From positions 274 to 8,684 of the forward strand of contig DNFL01000094.1 in the NCBI GenBank assembly GCA_003486945.1: a DNA stretch of 8,411 nucleotides, given 5' to 3'. The notes under the pieces are model-generated. The model saw only the letters and a program-made list of their open reading frames with translations. It searched no databases and was not told the origin of the DNA. Below are positions 1 through 5,763 of this stretch, in pieces (positions within the stretch are counted from its first letter, which is position 1; the number at the start of each line of letters is the position of its first letter). Both the position numbers and the translations under genes were made by a program. Source of the stretch: Hyphomonas sp. (GTDB lineage Bacteria; Pseudomonadota; Alphaproteobacteria; Caulobacterales; Hyphomonadaceae).

Positions 1-315
1 CGGGTTCCAGAGGATCACGTGGCGCCCTTTCTTGCCTTTGACCGGCGCGAGGTTCGCGAAGATCTTGCGGGGGCCGATCTGCGGGTCTGCCAGCGTGATC
101 GAGAGGTATTCCCGGCCCGACGCTTTCGCCTTGCGCATCCAGCCGCCGCCGATTTCGGTGGAGGTCTCGCCGGCGAAGATGCGGTAGTCCGGCTGGCCGT
201 CCCCGGATTTTTCCGCGTTCTTCTCGATGCGGATGGGGCTTGTGAGGTTCATCATTGCGAGGCTGCCTTCGAAGCCGGTCTTGGTTTCGGTGACATATCC
301 GAGTGCGTTTGCCAT
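1..315 (-). CDS. DUF736 family protein (partial, C-terminus at or just past the edge)
   Basis: The minus-strand frame opens with ATG at 315-313 and stays open for 105 codons to base 1, so the stop lies outside the window. Hallmarks of DUF736 are visible: an N-terminal GYVTETKTGFEGSL segment (residues 6-19), PDYRIFAG at 42-49, GREYLSITLADPQ at 67-79, an I-x-ANL segment near 85-89, and a closing ILWNP. Family members are small, about 100-110 residues, so probably only a few residues are missing. A strong AAGGAG ribosome binding site sits about 5 bases before the ATG. DUF736 proteins have no established biochemical role; they are common in plasmids and islands of Alphaproteobacteria. The gene lies beyond the terminator of the ParB-like operon and directly behind a large palindrome, so it is probably transcribed separately. 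I am confident of the family and have no evidence for a function. Confidence 0.9.
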   Translation of the reverse strand, partial: MANALGYVTETKTGFEGSLAMMNLTSPIRIEKNAEKSGDGQPDYRIFAGETSTEIGGGWMRKAKASGREYLSITLADPQIGPRKIFANLAPVKGKKGRHVILWNP

Positions 316-705
316 GGGGGTCTCCTTTTCGTTTCCTTGGCTGTCTTCCGGGAACCCCTTGTTCCCGTCGACGCCGGACCGAAAGGACGGCCTGCGCCGG
401 GCCTGAACCCGCAGGGGCGAAACGAAGTGCAGCACCGTCCCGGGCGGGAAATTTGTGTCGCGATGAATGCGCGTAGCGCAGAGGAAATTTCCTGCCCGGG
501 ACGGTTTCAGGCCCGGCGCAGGCCGTCCAGGTCCAACGGCAAGAGACGGAAACAAGGGGTCCGCGAGAGGCAGTTGCCCGGAACGAATGAGGCCCCGGCC
601 AGCAGCGTATTCCGATGTCGCGAGAGAAACAGAGGCCGTTTCGAACGGCTCGGAGCTGGTCCTGAACCGCTCGCCCTTTGATCCGCAATCAGGGACCTTC
701 GCGCT
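316..705. other. Non-coding gap between the ParB-like operon terminator and DUF736
   Basis: About 390 bases hold no supportable gene. The large palindrome occupies 355-559. Between 560 and 705 there is only a short inverted repeat (GCCGTT, then TCG, then AACGGC, near 632-646). I see no clear -10/-35 pair in the 39 bases between palindrome and DUF736, so the promoter for DUF736 is more likely in or beyond the palindrome. Open frames crossing this gap on both strands have no recognisable protein features and read through the palindrome arms. Confidence 0.6.
355..559. repeat. 205-base interrupted inverted repeat (giant hairpin) upstream of the DUF736 gene
   Basis: Three nested stems share one axis. 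The inner stem pairs 434-454 with 485-505 (21 positions, one G/T mismatch at 446/493). The middle stem pairs 385-407 with 506-528 (23 of 23). The outer stem pairs 355-369 with 545-559 (14 of 15), with a further 5-base match, 376-380 with 530-534, between outer and middle. The right arms of the inner and middle stems are contiguous, while the left side carries a 26-base bulge (408-433). The 30-base loop (455-484) contains a small hairpin, TGCGC/GCGCA around GTA (468-480). The structure starts 40 bases upstream of the DUF736 start codon. It could be a structured RNA or leader, a single-stranded DNA promoter or origin, or a protein-binding palindrome. The pairing is seen directly; the role is not known. 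Confidence 0.88.
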
Positions 706-740
706 AGAAAAAGCCGCCCGGCGGCAAGCACCGGGCGGCT
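706..740 (-). terminator. Rho-independent terminator of the ardA-to-ParB-like operon
   Basis: A perfect 10-base stem pairs AGCCGCCCGG (712-721) with CCGGGCGGCT (731-740) around a 9-base loop. Read on the minus strand it is followed at once by a run of T (complement of the A run at 707-711). It starts 28 bases after the stop codon of the ParB-like gene, the usual geometry of an intrinsic terminator. Confidence 0.88.
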
Positions 741-768
741 CCATGCTGCCTGAGAGGAGACGAAAAAC

Positions 769-2538
769 TCAGGCGGCGTTGGCTTCAGAAGACGATGGTT
801 CGGCGCCGGACTCCTGCTCGGTATCCGTCTCGAACAGTCCTGCAATCCGGTCCCACGCATCCGCAGGCGGCGAGGCTGCCCCCTCGACATAGCGGGTCGG
901 TGGCACCTGCATCCAGCCGGGGCTCCAGCTGGTGCCTGCGCCGTCCTCGTCTGCGGCGAGCGCCGCTGTCAGCATGTCCTTCTGCGCCTTGCTGGTCAGG
1001 CTTTCGGCCTTGCGCGCTGCTTCCGGTGAGATGGCCGCTGCGATGAATGCGGTGATCACCCGCTTGTCGCGCAGGAGATCGAAGAACGCGTCATCCGGTT
1101 TCCAGAACTCTGCGGCGTCAGTGCTGCAGGCATGCAGCACGGCCTCGACAGCGGGCCCGCCGGACTCCAGCGTGTCGGCCATTGCAAGCGCCGTTACCTG
1201 CATCACTTCAGCGTCGGACATCGCAAGCAGCGCGGCGAAGGTTTCGCAGAGGTGATAGGCATCTCCGCTGCGTCGCGGAACGGGCGCGCCGAGCGCCTCG
1301 AACAGCGCCTCTGCGCTGTCCCGCGCTGCAGCCAGTTCAGCCGCAGCTGCTCCGGCCTCGACAGAGGCAAGCGTTTCCGCCTTCACCGCGCCCGGCATGT
1401 GCAGGCGCACGTTCCAGAGAGATGATCCGCATAGGGTGTGGGCCACCATCAGGCGCAGCGCGATGGCGGGGTTTCGGATCAGGCTCGTCTGTGCGGCGCC
1501 GTGCCGGTGCAGGCCGATATAGTCTGCCATCGGGCCGGACATTTCTGCACGCGCATCGGCGGCAAGCGCGGCTTCGCCTTCACTCTTCGTCGTCCTGGCC
1601 TTTCGGGCTTCGGCGGCTTTCAGCCAGCCTTCATGGAACGTCACCGTCCCGTCGTGGCGCTGTTCGACGATGACCTTGCCGCCCTGTTTCTTCGTCGTCT
1701 GGACGAAGTCCCAGCGCTGGAAGTAAGCGCCGCGTTCCAGCAGGATCACATCAGCCCAGCCGCGCTGACGGTAACCGTCGATGCGCTCGGCAATCACCGC
1801 GCTTTGCGCGTCCCAGAAGGCGGCGGCGTCCGCAAACACTGCCGCCTCGCCGAACAGGTCGGCAGTCACCGCGCCGGTGTAACCGGCAAGGTCGAACAGG
1901 GCCTTGTCGGTCGTGATCGCGGCGCCGCCGGTCACCCATGCGCGGCAAGACCGACCCATCGGGGCGCGCTCTGTCTCGCTGTTCCAGAGCTTCAGCCAGT
2001 CTGCCTGCCGGGCAGGTGTCGCAAGCGTCAGCGCCCGGATGGTTTCGCGGTCGATCTCCTCGTCGGCGTAGAGTTTCCGGATCGGGGCGCTGAGCGCAGC
2101 GAGGGCCAGCACCCGCCGGACGTTGAGCTCCGTCACGCCGAAGAAGCCAGCGATCTCCTCGACGCTCCGGCCTTCGTCATGGAGCTTCCGGAATGCCGTG
2201 TACTGTTCCATCTCGGTTGCAGGCAGGCGGGCGACATTCTCGATGATCGAGGCTTCGATGGCCGAGGCGGCGTCGCCCTCCGGCATGACCGCGCAGGGCA
2301 CCAGCGGGTCGCTGCCGGTTTCCTTTGCAATCTCGAGCAGGGCAAAGAACCGGCGGCGTCCGGCGACGATGCCATAGGTCTCGCCTTCACGCCGGACGAG
2401 GAGCGTCTGGCGGACGCCCTTCTCCCGGATCGATGGCAGGATGTCGGAGACATCCGGCGCTTTGCGCCCGTGGCGCATGTTGAGTTTGGAAATGCCGAGC
2501 TGGCTCAGCGCGATATGGATCAGGTCAGGCTGTAACAT
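769..2538 (-). CDS. ParB/RepB/Spo0J-like protein, 589 residues
   Basis: The N-terminal part is a ParB-type domain. Residues 1-60 include a DILPSIREKGVRQTLLV segment, followed by GRRR at 60-63 (the GERR-like box) and ENVAR at 100-104 (the ENxxR box). In canonical ParB these two boxes contact CTP. A helix-turn-helix follows at about 125-146 (SVEEIAGFFGVTELNVRRVL). Residues 200-589 are alanine-rich, and I recognise no domain in them; this makes the protein much longer than chromosomal ParB (about 300). Similar long ParB-like proteins occur in alphaproteobacterial plasmids and islands. The ATG at 2538 has GAGGAG about 7 bases upstream, and its first 14 bases overlap the end of the preceding gene. 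No ParA-type ATPase is visible here, so a role in regulation or in managing incoming DNA is as plausible as partition. A terminator follows. Confidence 0.85.
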   Translation of the reverse strand: MLQPDLIHIALSQLGISKLNMRHGRKAPDVSDILPSIREKGVRQTLLVRREGETYGIVAGRRRFFALLEIAKETGSDPLVPCAVMPEGDAASAIEASIIENVARLPATEMEQYTAFRKLHDEGRSVEEIAGFFGVTELNVRRVLALAALSAPIRKLYADEEIDRETIRALTLATPARQADWLKLWNSETERAPMGRSCRAWVTGGAAITTDKALFDLAGYTGAVTADLFGEAAVFADAAAFWDAQSAVIAERIDGYRQRGWADVILLERGAYFQRWDFVQTTKKQGGKVIVEQRHDGTVTFHEGWLKAAEARKARTTKSEGEAALAADARAEMSGPMADYIGLHRHGAAQTSLIRNPAIALRLMVAHTLCGSSLWNVRLHMPGAVKAETLASVEAGAAAAELAAARDSAEALFEALGAPVPRRSGDAYHLCETFAALLAMSDAEVMQVTALAMADTLESGGPAVEAVLHACSTDAAEFWKPDDAFFDLLRDKRVITAFIAAAISPEAARKAESLTSKAQKDMLTAALAADEDGAGTSWSPGWMQVPPTRYVEGAASPPADAWDRIAGLFETDTEQESGAEPSSSEANAA

Positions 2539-2737
2539 GGAGTAACTCCTCAGAATGGAAACAGGTGTGGGGGCGCAAGGGCGAGGCGTCGGCTGCGCTG
2601 GCGCCGAGATCGAAGTCCCGGATGATCAGGTCCGGCCTTCGCCCGGCGACCCAGATTCCGGTGACAAAGCCCTGCTCGATGTCGAGTGTCAGAGAGGGAC
2701 GCGGTCCGAGCAGCTGCTGAAAGATGTCCGCCATCAT
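2525..2737 (-). CDS. Small hypothetical protein, 70 residues
   Basis: I do not recognise this protein. It starts MMADIFQQLLG, and its centre (about residues 16-44) reads like alternating beta strands: a TLDIEQGFVTGIWVAG stretch, then PDLIIRDFDLG. No cysteine motif, signal peptide or membrane segment is present. Support that it is real comes from context: its ATG lies in an ATGA overlap with the stop of the upstream gene, a GGAGG ribosome binding site lies about 6 bases before it, and its end overlaps the start of the ParB-like gene by 14 bases. This tight coupling suggests it acts with its neighbours. A second ATG follows immediately and could also serve as the start. Confidence 0.65.
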   Translation of the reverse strand: MMADIFQQLLGPRPSLTLDIEQGFVTGIWVAGRRPDLIIRDFDLGASAADASPLRPHTCFHSEELLHVTA

Positions 2738-3207
2738 GCGCCCTCCATCGCCTGCGCCTGCGCGGCGAGCCGCACGAGCGTCTCGCGGGCCACAGCCATG
2801 CTCTCCGGCAGGAGTTCGTTCGCGACGTCCGTCAGGTAGCTGTTATCCGTACCGGGATAATTGGCCTCTATGCCAAACAAGGCTGCGCCGGTCCGCGCGA
2901 GGTCTACGCCCTCCAGCGAAACGCTGAGCACGATCCCGCAATAGAACCAGTCCCCTTTGCGCCAGCCGTCCATCACGGCTTCGGCCTTGGCTTGCGCCTC
3001 GGCGAAGCGCTGGCGGAAATTGTTCCCCGGCCCGATAAAGCCGGGGGCATCAATATAAAGCGAGGGCCAGAAACCGTCCTGGCGCTGATCGGGAGCGTCC
3101 GGACAATCGTCGGCAACGACCTGCGCCAGGACGGTGAAGGGCCCGGCCTCGCAGCTGATGACATCGCCCGGGCAGACGAACGGGCGGAAGCGTTCAGTGA
3201 ACCTCAT
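2734..3207 (-). CDS. Conserved-looking hypothetical protein, 157 residues
   Basis: The frame is open further upstream, to 3357, but the start at 3207 (MRFTERFRPF) is preferred: it has GGAGG about 8 bases upstream and forms an ATGA overlap with the stop of the zinc-ribbon gene. The extra upstream residues are a low-complexity arginine-rich read-through of that gene. Visible segments are FWPSLYIDAPGFIGPGNNFR (46-65), GDWFYCGIVLSVSLEGVDL (85-103) and FGIEANYPGTDNSYL (111-125), followed by a C-terminal helix (about 126-155). The aromatic and glycine-rich core looks conserved, and I have the impression that similar proteins accompany ArdA in alphaproteobacterial islands, but I cannot name a family. 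It appears to be cytosolic: no signal peptide or membrane span is seen. A function as accessory to the anti-restriction module is inference from the operon only. Confidence 0.75.
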   Translation of the reverse strand: MRFTERFRPFVCPGDVISCEAGPFTVLAQVVADDCPDAPDQRQDGFWPSLYIDAPGFIGPGNNFRQRFAEAQAKAEAVMDGWRKGDWFYCGIVLSVSLEGVDLARTGAALFGIEANYPGTDNSYLTDVANELLPESMAVARETLVRLAAQAQAMEGA

Positions 3208-3416
3208 GCTTCGCCCTCCGCGAACAGGCCTGCAATGGCGATCCAGTGCGGGCCGTAGACGGCAGGCGCCCCGCATTCGTCGCATTCGTACGCCTGCGCG
3301 TCCGGCTCGCAGCAGTCCCGGGGCGCGCGGCAGGCGAGGCAGTAGCCTTCCGACCAATCGTCCGCCTGCTGCAGTTCTTCCACCGTGAAGCGGTGTTTGG
3401 TGGTTTCAGGAGTCAT
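3204..3416 (-). CDS. Small zinc-ribbon protein, 70 residues
   Basis: The chosen ATG at 3416 gives MTPETTKHRF and has a GAGGG ribosome binding site about 9 bases upstream; the frame is open upstream to 3971, but there it is antiparallel and out-of-frame noise over ardA. The protein has two CxxC pairs, C26-x-x-C29 and C45-x-x-C48, separated by 15 residues, the arrangement expected of a structural zinc ribbon, with an extra C35-C36. It follows ardA by 10 bases, and its stop overlaps the start of the next gene (ATGA). Such tiny ribbons can bind nucleic acid or a protein partner; nothing in the sequence decides which. I do not recognise a named family. Confidence 0.75.
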   Translation of the reverse strand: MTPETTKHRFTVEELQQADDWSEGYCLACRAPRDCCEPDAQAYECDECGAPAVYGPHWIAIAGLFAEGEA

Positions 3417-3426
3417 GGCGGCGCCC

Positions 3427-3993
3427 TCACCGCGACCAGAAGATGTGGACTTCGTCGAAGCCCGTCTGGAACACCATGATCTCGCCATTGATGGCCATGT
3501 CGCGGGCGAGCGCCTGCCAGTCGATATAGTAGCTGAGGCTCTCGGGGATGGCGGTGCCGAGTTCGGTGTGAAGCTCCTCGGCGAAGTCGGCGGCGCTGCG
3601 ATATTCGCCCGCATAATCCTCGAACGCGGCGCGTGCCTGCTCAAGGTCATTGCCGTAGTGCCCATAGATGCGGGAGCCAAGTTCGCCATGCTCGCCGATG
3701 AATTCGGCAAGCTCGCACACAGTCTCGAACGAGGCGTATTCAGAGAGGTGCGCACCTTCGAAGCCTTCATAGTCATGGATCGCGTGCTCTTCCGCGTCCG
3801 GCTCCGGGCTCGCCGCCAGCAGGGCGCGGACCTGTGCCCGGATTTCGTCCGGCGTCGTGGCACCGATCCAGCGCCCGTGCAGGCAGCCATTATTGTAGGC
3901 AGCAAGGCACGCGACGTAGATGCGGGGCCGGTCCTGAAGTGCTGGCGCGCCAGCAGTTCCAAGGGGTGCAACGGTCATGGGTTGGTCAGTCAT
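3427..3993 (-). CDS. ardA: ArdA antirestriction protein
   Basis: The 188-residue product carries the ArdA signature near its N-terminus, PRIYVACLAAYNNGCLHGRW (residues 23-42), and is strongly acidic throughout, with Asp/Glu-rich stretches such as PEPDAEEHAIHDYEGFEG at about 63-80. ArdA proteins are elongated acidic dimers that mimic bent B-form DNA and occupy type I restriction-modification enzymes, protecting DNA arriving by conjugation. The length fits the family (about 165-190), with about 22 extra residues before the conserved core. The start at 3993 has AAGGAG about 7 bases upstream; M6 is an alternative. It is the first gene of the five-gene operon. The leader contains strong inverted repeats, one of which includes part of the ribosome binding site, so expression may be controlled by folding. 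Confidence 0.93.
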   Translation of the reverse strand: MTDQPMTVAPLGTAGAPALQDRPRIYVACLAAYNNGCLHGRWIGATTPDEIRAQVRALLAASPEPDAEEHAIHDYEGFEGAHLSEYASFETVCELAEFIGEHGELGSRIYGHYGNDLEQARAAFEDYAGEYRSAADFAEELHTELGTAIPESLSYYIDWQALARDMAINGEIMVFQTGFDEVHIFWSR

Positions 3994-4000
3994 CTCTCAT

Positions 4001-4138
4001 CTCCTTCAGCGCCGCGTGTCTTTCCCGGTCGGGTGGGCGGCGAGGAGGTGCGCCGCCAGGGCGCTGAAGGCGCGGCGCAACCGGGCCAAGTCCCAGACCT
4101 GTCAGCGCCTGCAGGCGCCGCGGGCCTGCCCGGTTGCG
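4001..4138 (-). promoter_or_regulatory. Inverted-repeat-rich leader of ardA with ribosome binding site in a stem
   Basis: Two perfect 11-base inverted repeats lie in tandem in front of ardA: 4003-4013 with 4060-4070 (CCTTCAGCGCC/GGCGCTGAAGG), and 4076-4086 with 4128-4138 (CGCAACCGGGC/GCCCGGTTGCG). The second encloses a perfect 14-base palindrome at 4105-4118. Extra matches give competing folds: 4036-4042 with 4051-4057, and 4050-4056 with 4072-4078. In the minus-strand transcript the ribosome binding site AAGGAG (complement of 4001-4006) is partly inside the first stem, which would hide it. Either a translational switch or a single-stranded DNA promoter would fit; no consensus double-stranded promoter is obvious upstream. 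Confidence 0.6.
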
Positions 4139-4714
4139 ACGCGACTGCGCTCTGGCAGAAGCACCGTCCGCCCACCTGACTGGGAAGGATTATGGAGGCG
4201 GGAGGAGACGTGCCTGACCGTCGGCACCAGAGCCGGGTTGCGGGGACAACGAAAGGAGTGGCCTGAAACTTGCCTCAGCGTCCTGAAGACCAGAATGGAG
4301 CCTCGGCATGTGTTGCCCAGAAGCTGGATGCTACAGTCCCCGCATCAGAACGCTCAGCGCTGCAGAGTCGGCGCGCGTGCGCAGGATGCCGCCGAAAAAC
4401 GATGACGTTGTGTTTGATCTTCCTTGCGTCTGTGAAGATTGCGGAGCCGCCTTCATCGAAGGGGGCGTCGAAGCGATGTTTCCGCTGGTTGTGAAACTCG
4501 GACGACTGAAGCCGACGGCGAGCATCATCCCTTTTGCAAGGACATCCTGATCCTTCATCGTCCCCCTGCCCGGGGGCAGCCAGAAGAATCGTGCCTGCCC
4601 TCCGGATGCAGCAGAGAAAATTTTGCGAGTGTCAGGAATCTGTTGGAAAGAAGACGGAGTCCAGATTCTCGTAACAGGCAATTCATCGCCGGAAGTGGAC
4701 GGTCGGCGTGGCTC
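4139..4714. other. 576-base stretch without a confident gene
   Basis: No frame on either strand shows a recognisable protein. The least implausible is a plus-strand frame from ATG 4386 to the stop at 4548-4550 (54 residues), with a C-x-C-x-x-C cluster (CVCEDCGAAF) but no properly spaced ribosome binding site. A weak direct repeat at exactly 60 bases offset (4205-4222 versus 4265-4282, 14 of 18 identical) is present, as are small G/C hairpins near 4562-4579. The stretch may be remnant DNA. The minus-strand promoter of ardA should lie at its low end, but I could not pick it out. Confidence 0.5.
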
Positions 4715-5269
4715 CTAACGAGCGGCCATCGCGCCCTTCAGGCTCAGGCTGTCTCCCCGGGTTGAGAGAAAAATGAGCGCCTCGGTTGCCCCGGAAACGA
4801 GCGCGCCTAACGAGCGAGCAAACAGTCCGTTGGGGTTGTGACGTGCCTCAGCGTGGGCGAGGTGAGCGTCCTCCTCCACGAGAATATCACGCACGATTTT
4901 AGAGAGGGGCGGGTCAGCTTCGTCGAGGAAAGCAATTTGTTCGACTAGGTGGCGATGCACGGTACGTTCGACTGCCGCCGTACAGACATAAATGCCCGTC
5001 CTGCCAAACACGGCAGTAAGTGCACCAAGGACCGCGCCTCCGAACGACCACACGAACATCATTCGGCAAGGCTTTGCGGCACGGGTCGGCATGGCGTCTC
5101 GAAACAGATTTCGATGCCGTTGTTCGTGAGCAAGCGTCTCTTCCAACCATGGCACAAGATCAGCTTGAGCCCGGCGGGCATTTGTAAAGAGCGCCGAGTA
5201 AATCGCTACGGCCCCATGCTCACCCGCATGGTTCACCCGTAGAATGCGACGAATTATGCGCGACTGCAT
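4715..5269 (-). CDS. coq7: Coq7-family demethoxyubiquinone hydroxylase
   Basis: Coq7 is a membrane-associated di-iron carboxylate enzyme that hydroxylates the ring of demethoxyubiquinone late in ubiquinone synthesis. The 184-residue product shows the whole ligand set in family order: E17 in RVNHAGEHGAV (11-21), E49 and H52 in LAHEQRH, E101 in CTAAVERTVHRH (96-107), and E133 with H136 in VEEDAH. The hydrophobic stretch at about 72-90 matches the helix that binds the membrane surface. Length is normal. One oddity is H18 where the family commonly has Tyr after the first iron ligand; another is a polar C-terminal tail (about 170-184). The start ATG at 5269 has only a weak AGG upstream. No other ubi/coq gene is nearby, so this may be an extra, mobile or orphan copy. 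G+C is about 57% over 4861-4980. Confidence 0.88.
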   Translation of the reverse strand: MQSRIIRRILRVNHAGEHGAVAIYSALFTNARRAQADLVPWLEETLAHEQRHRNLFRDAMPTRAAKPCRMMFVWSFGGAVLGALTAVFGRTGIYVCTAAVERTVHRHLVEQIAFLDEADPPLSKIVRDILVEEDAHLAHAEARHNPNGLFARSLGALVSGATEALIFLSTRGDSLSLKGAMAAR

Positions 5270-5763
5270 CTACCTGAGATAACCATGACTTGCACCCAGT
5301 GGCGTGGCGCGAATTGTCGCTGGCGATCGTTTCCAACAGTACCCTCATTTGGCGAGTTGGCCCCGATCGAACGGATTGGCACCAGGCAGGGTCACCTCAG
5401 TCCAGTCATTCGGGGGCCTCACCGGAACCAGGCCGGAGTTCTTAAGCGATCAAGGACGCCCGCCATACGCAGCCGGCAGCCCCGAGCGCAACGGCGGGCG
5501 TCGTTGATCGCAGAATGCCTGACGCGCGGGTGGCTGGCACCGTTATGGGGATTTGAAGCGATCGCCTGCATTGCAGGTGGTCGCAGGTGGCCGTCCTGGG
5601 CGGTTCTGGCGCCGTTGGATGTCGCATGCACCGTGGACTTTGCCGGTGTTTGATGTGCCGCGTAGGCTGCATTTCTGGCAGCGGGTTTGATCAGGCCGCA
5701 AGCTCCCGACGTCGCCGATGGAGGCGAACGCACGGGGGGCGACAAGAGAGAGCGGAGCGGCCT
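5270..5763. other. Stretch between coq7 and the IS91 transposase, no supportable gene
   Basis: Frames here (for example minus 5745-5419 and plus 5285-5653) give arginine-, proline- and alanine-rich peptides without recognisable motifs. The part next to the transposase stop should contain the ori end of the IS91-type element. Possible structural elements are a small hairpin TCGCC/GGCGA (5712-5727) and CCTGCA-T-TGCAGG (5565-5577). The coq7 promoter should lie near 5280-5330, but no clear consensus is visible. Confidence 0.45.

Noticed and set aside
19..681. 220-residue open frame on the plus strand
   Set aside because: It runs antisense over DUF736 and then through both arms of the large palindrome; no domain is visible, and the minus-strand DUF736 reading is convincing.
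1438..2535. 365-residue open frame on the plus strand
   Set aside because: It is antisense to the ParB-like gene, has no recognisable motif, and is a long frame of the kind expected opposite a G+C-rich gene.
3208..3357. N-terminal extension of the 157-residue protein (50 extra residues)
   Set aside because: The extension is arginine-rich, overlaps the zinc-ribbon gene out of frame, and lacks a good ribosome binding site, whereas the 3207 start has GGAGG and an ATGA overlap.
3385..4179. 264-residue open frame on the plus strand
   Set aside because: It is antisense to ardA and its leader; the ArdA signature on the other strand explains the region.
4188..4193. CATAAT (minus strand) as a -10 element for ardA
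   Set aside because: No acceptable -35 sequence lies about 17 bases upstream, so it is not listed as a promoter.
4331..4681. 116-residue minus-strand frame between ardA and coq7
   Set aside because: It is serine-, proline- and threonine-rich without motifs, and no ribosome binding site was found.
5437..5606. GTTC sites (near 5437 and 5603) as the IS91 ori insertion point
   Set aside because: Tetranucleotides are too common to fix an end without a second copy of the element or an empty site.
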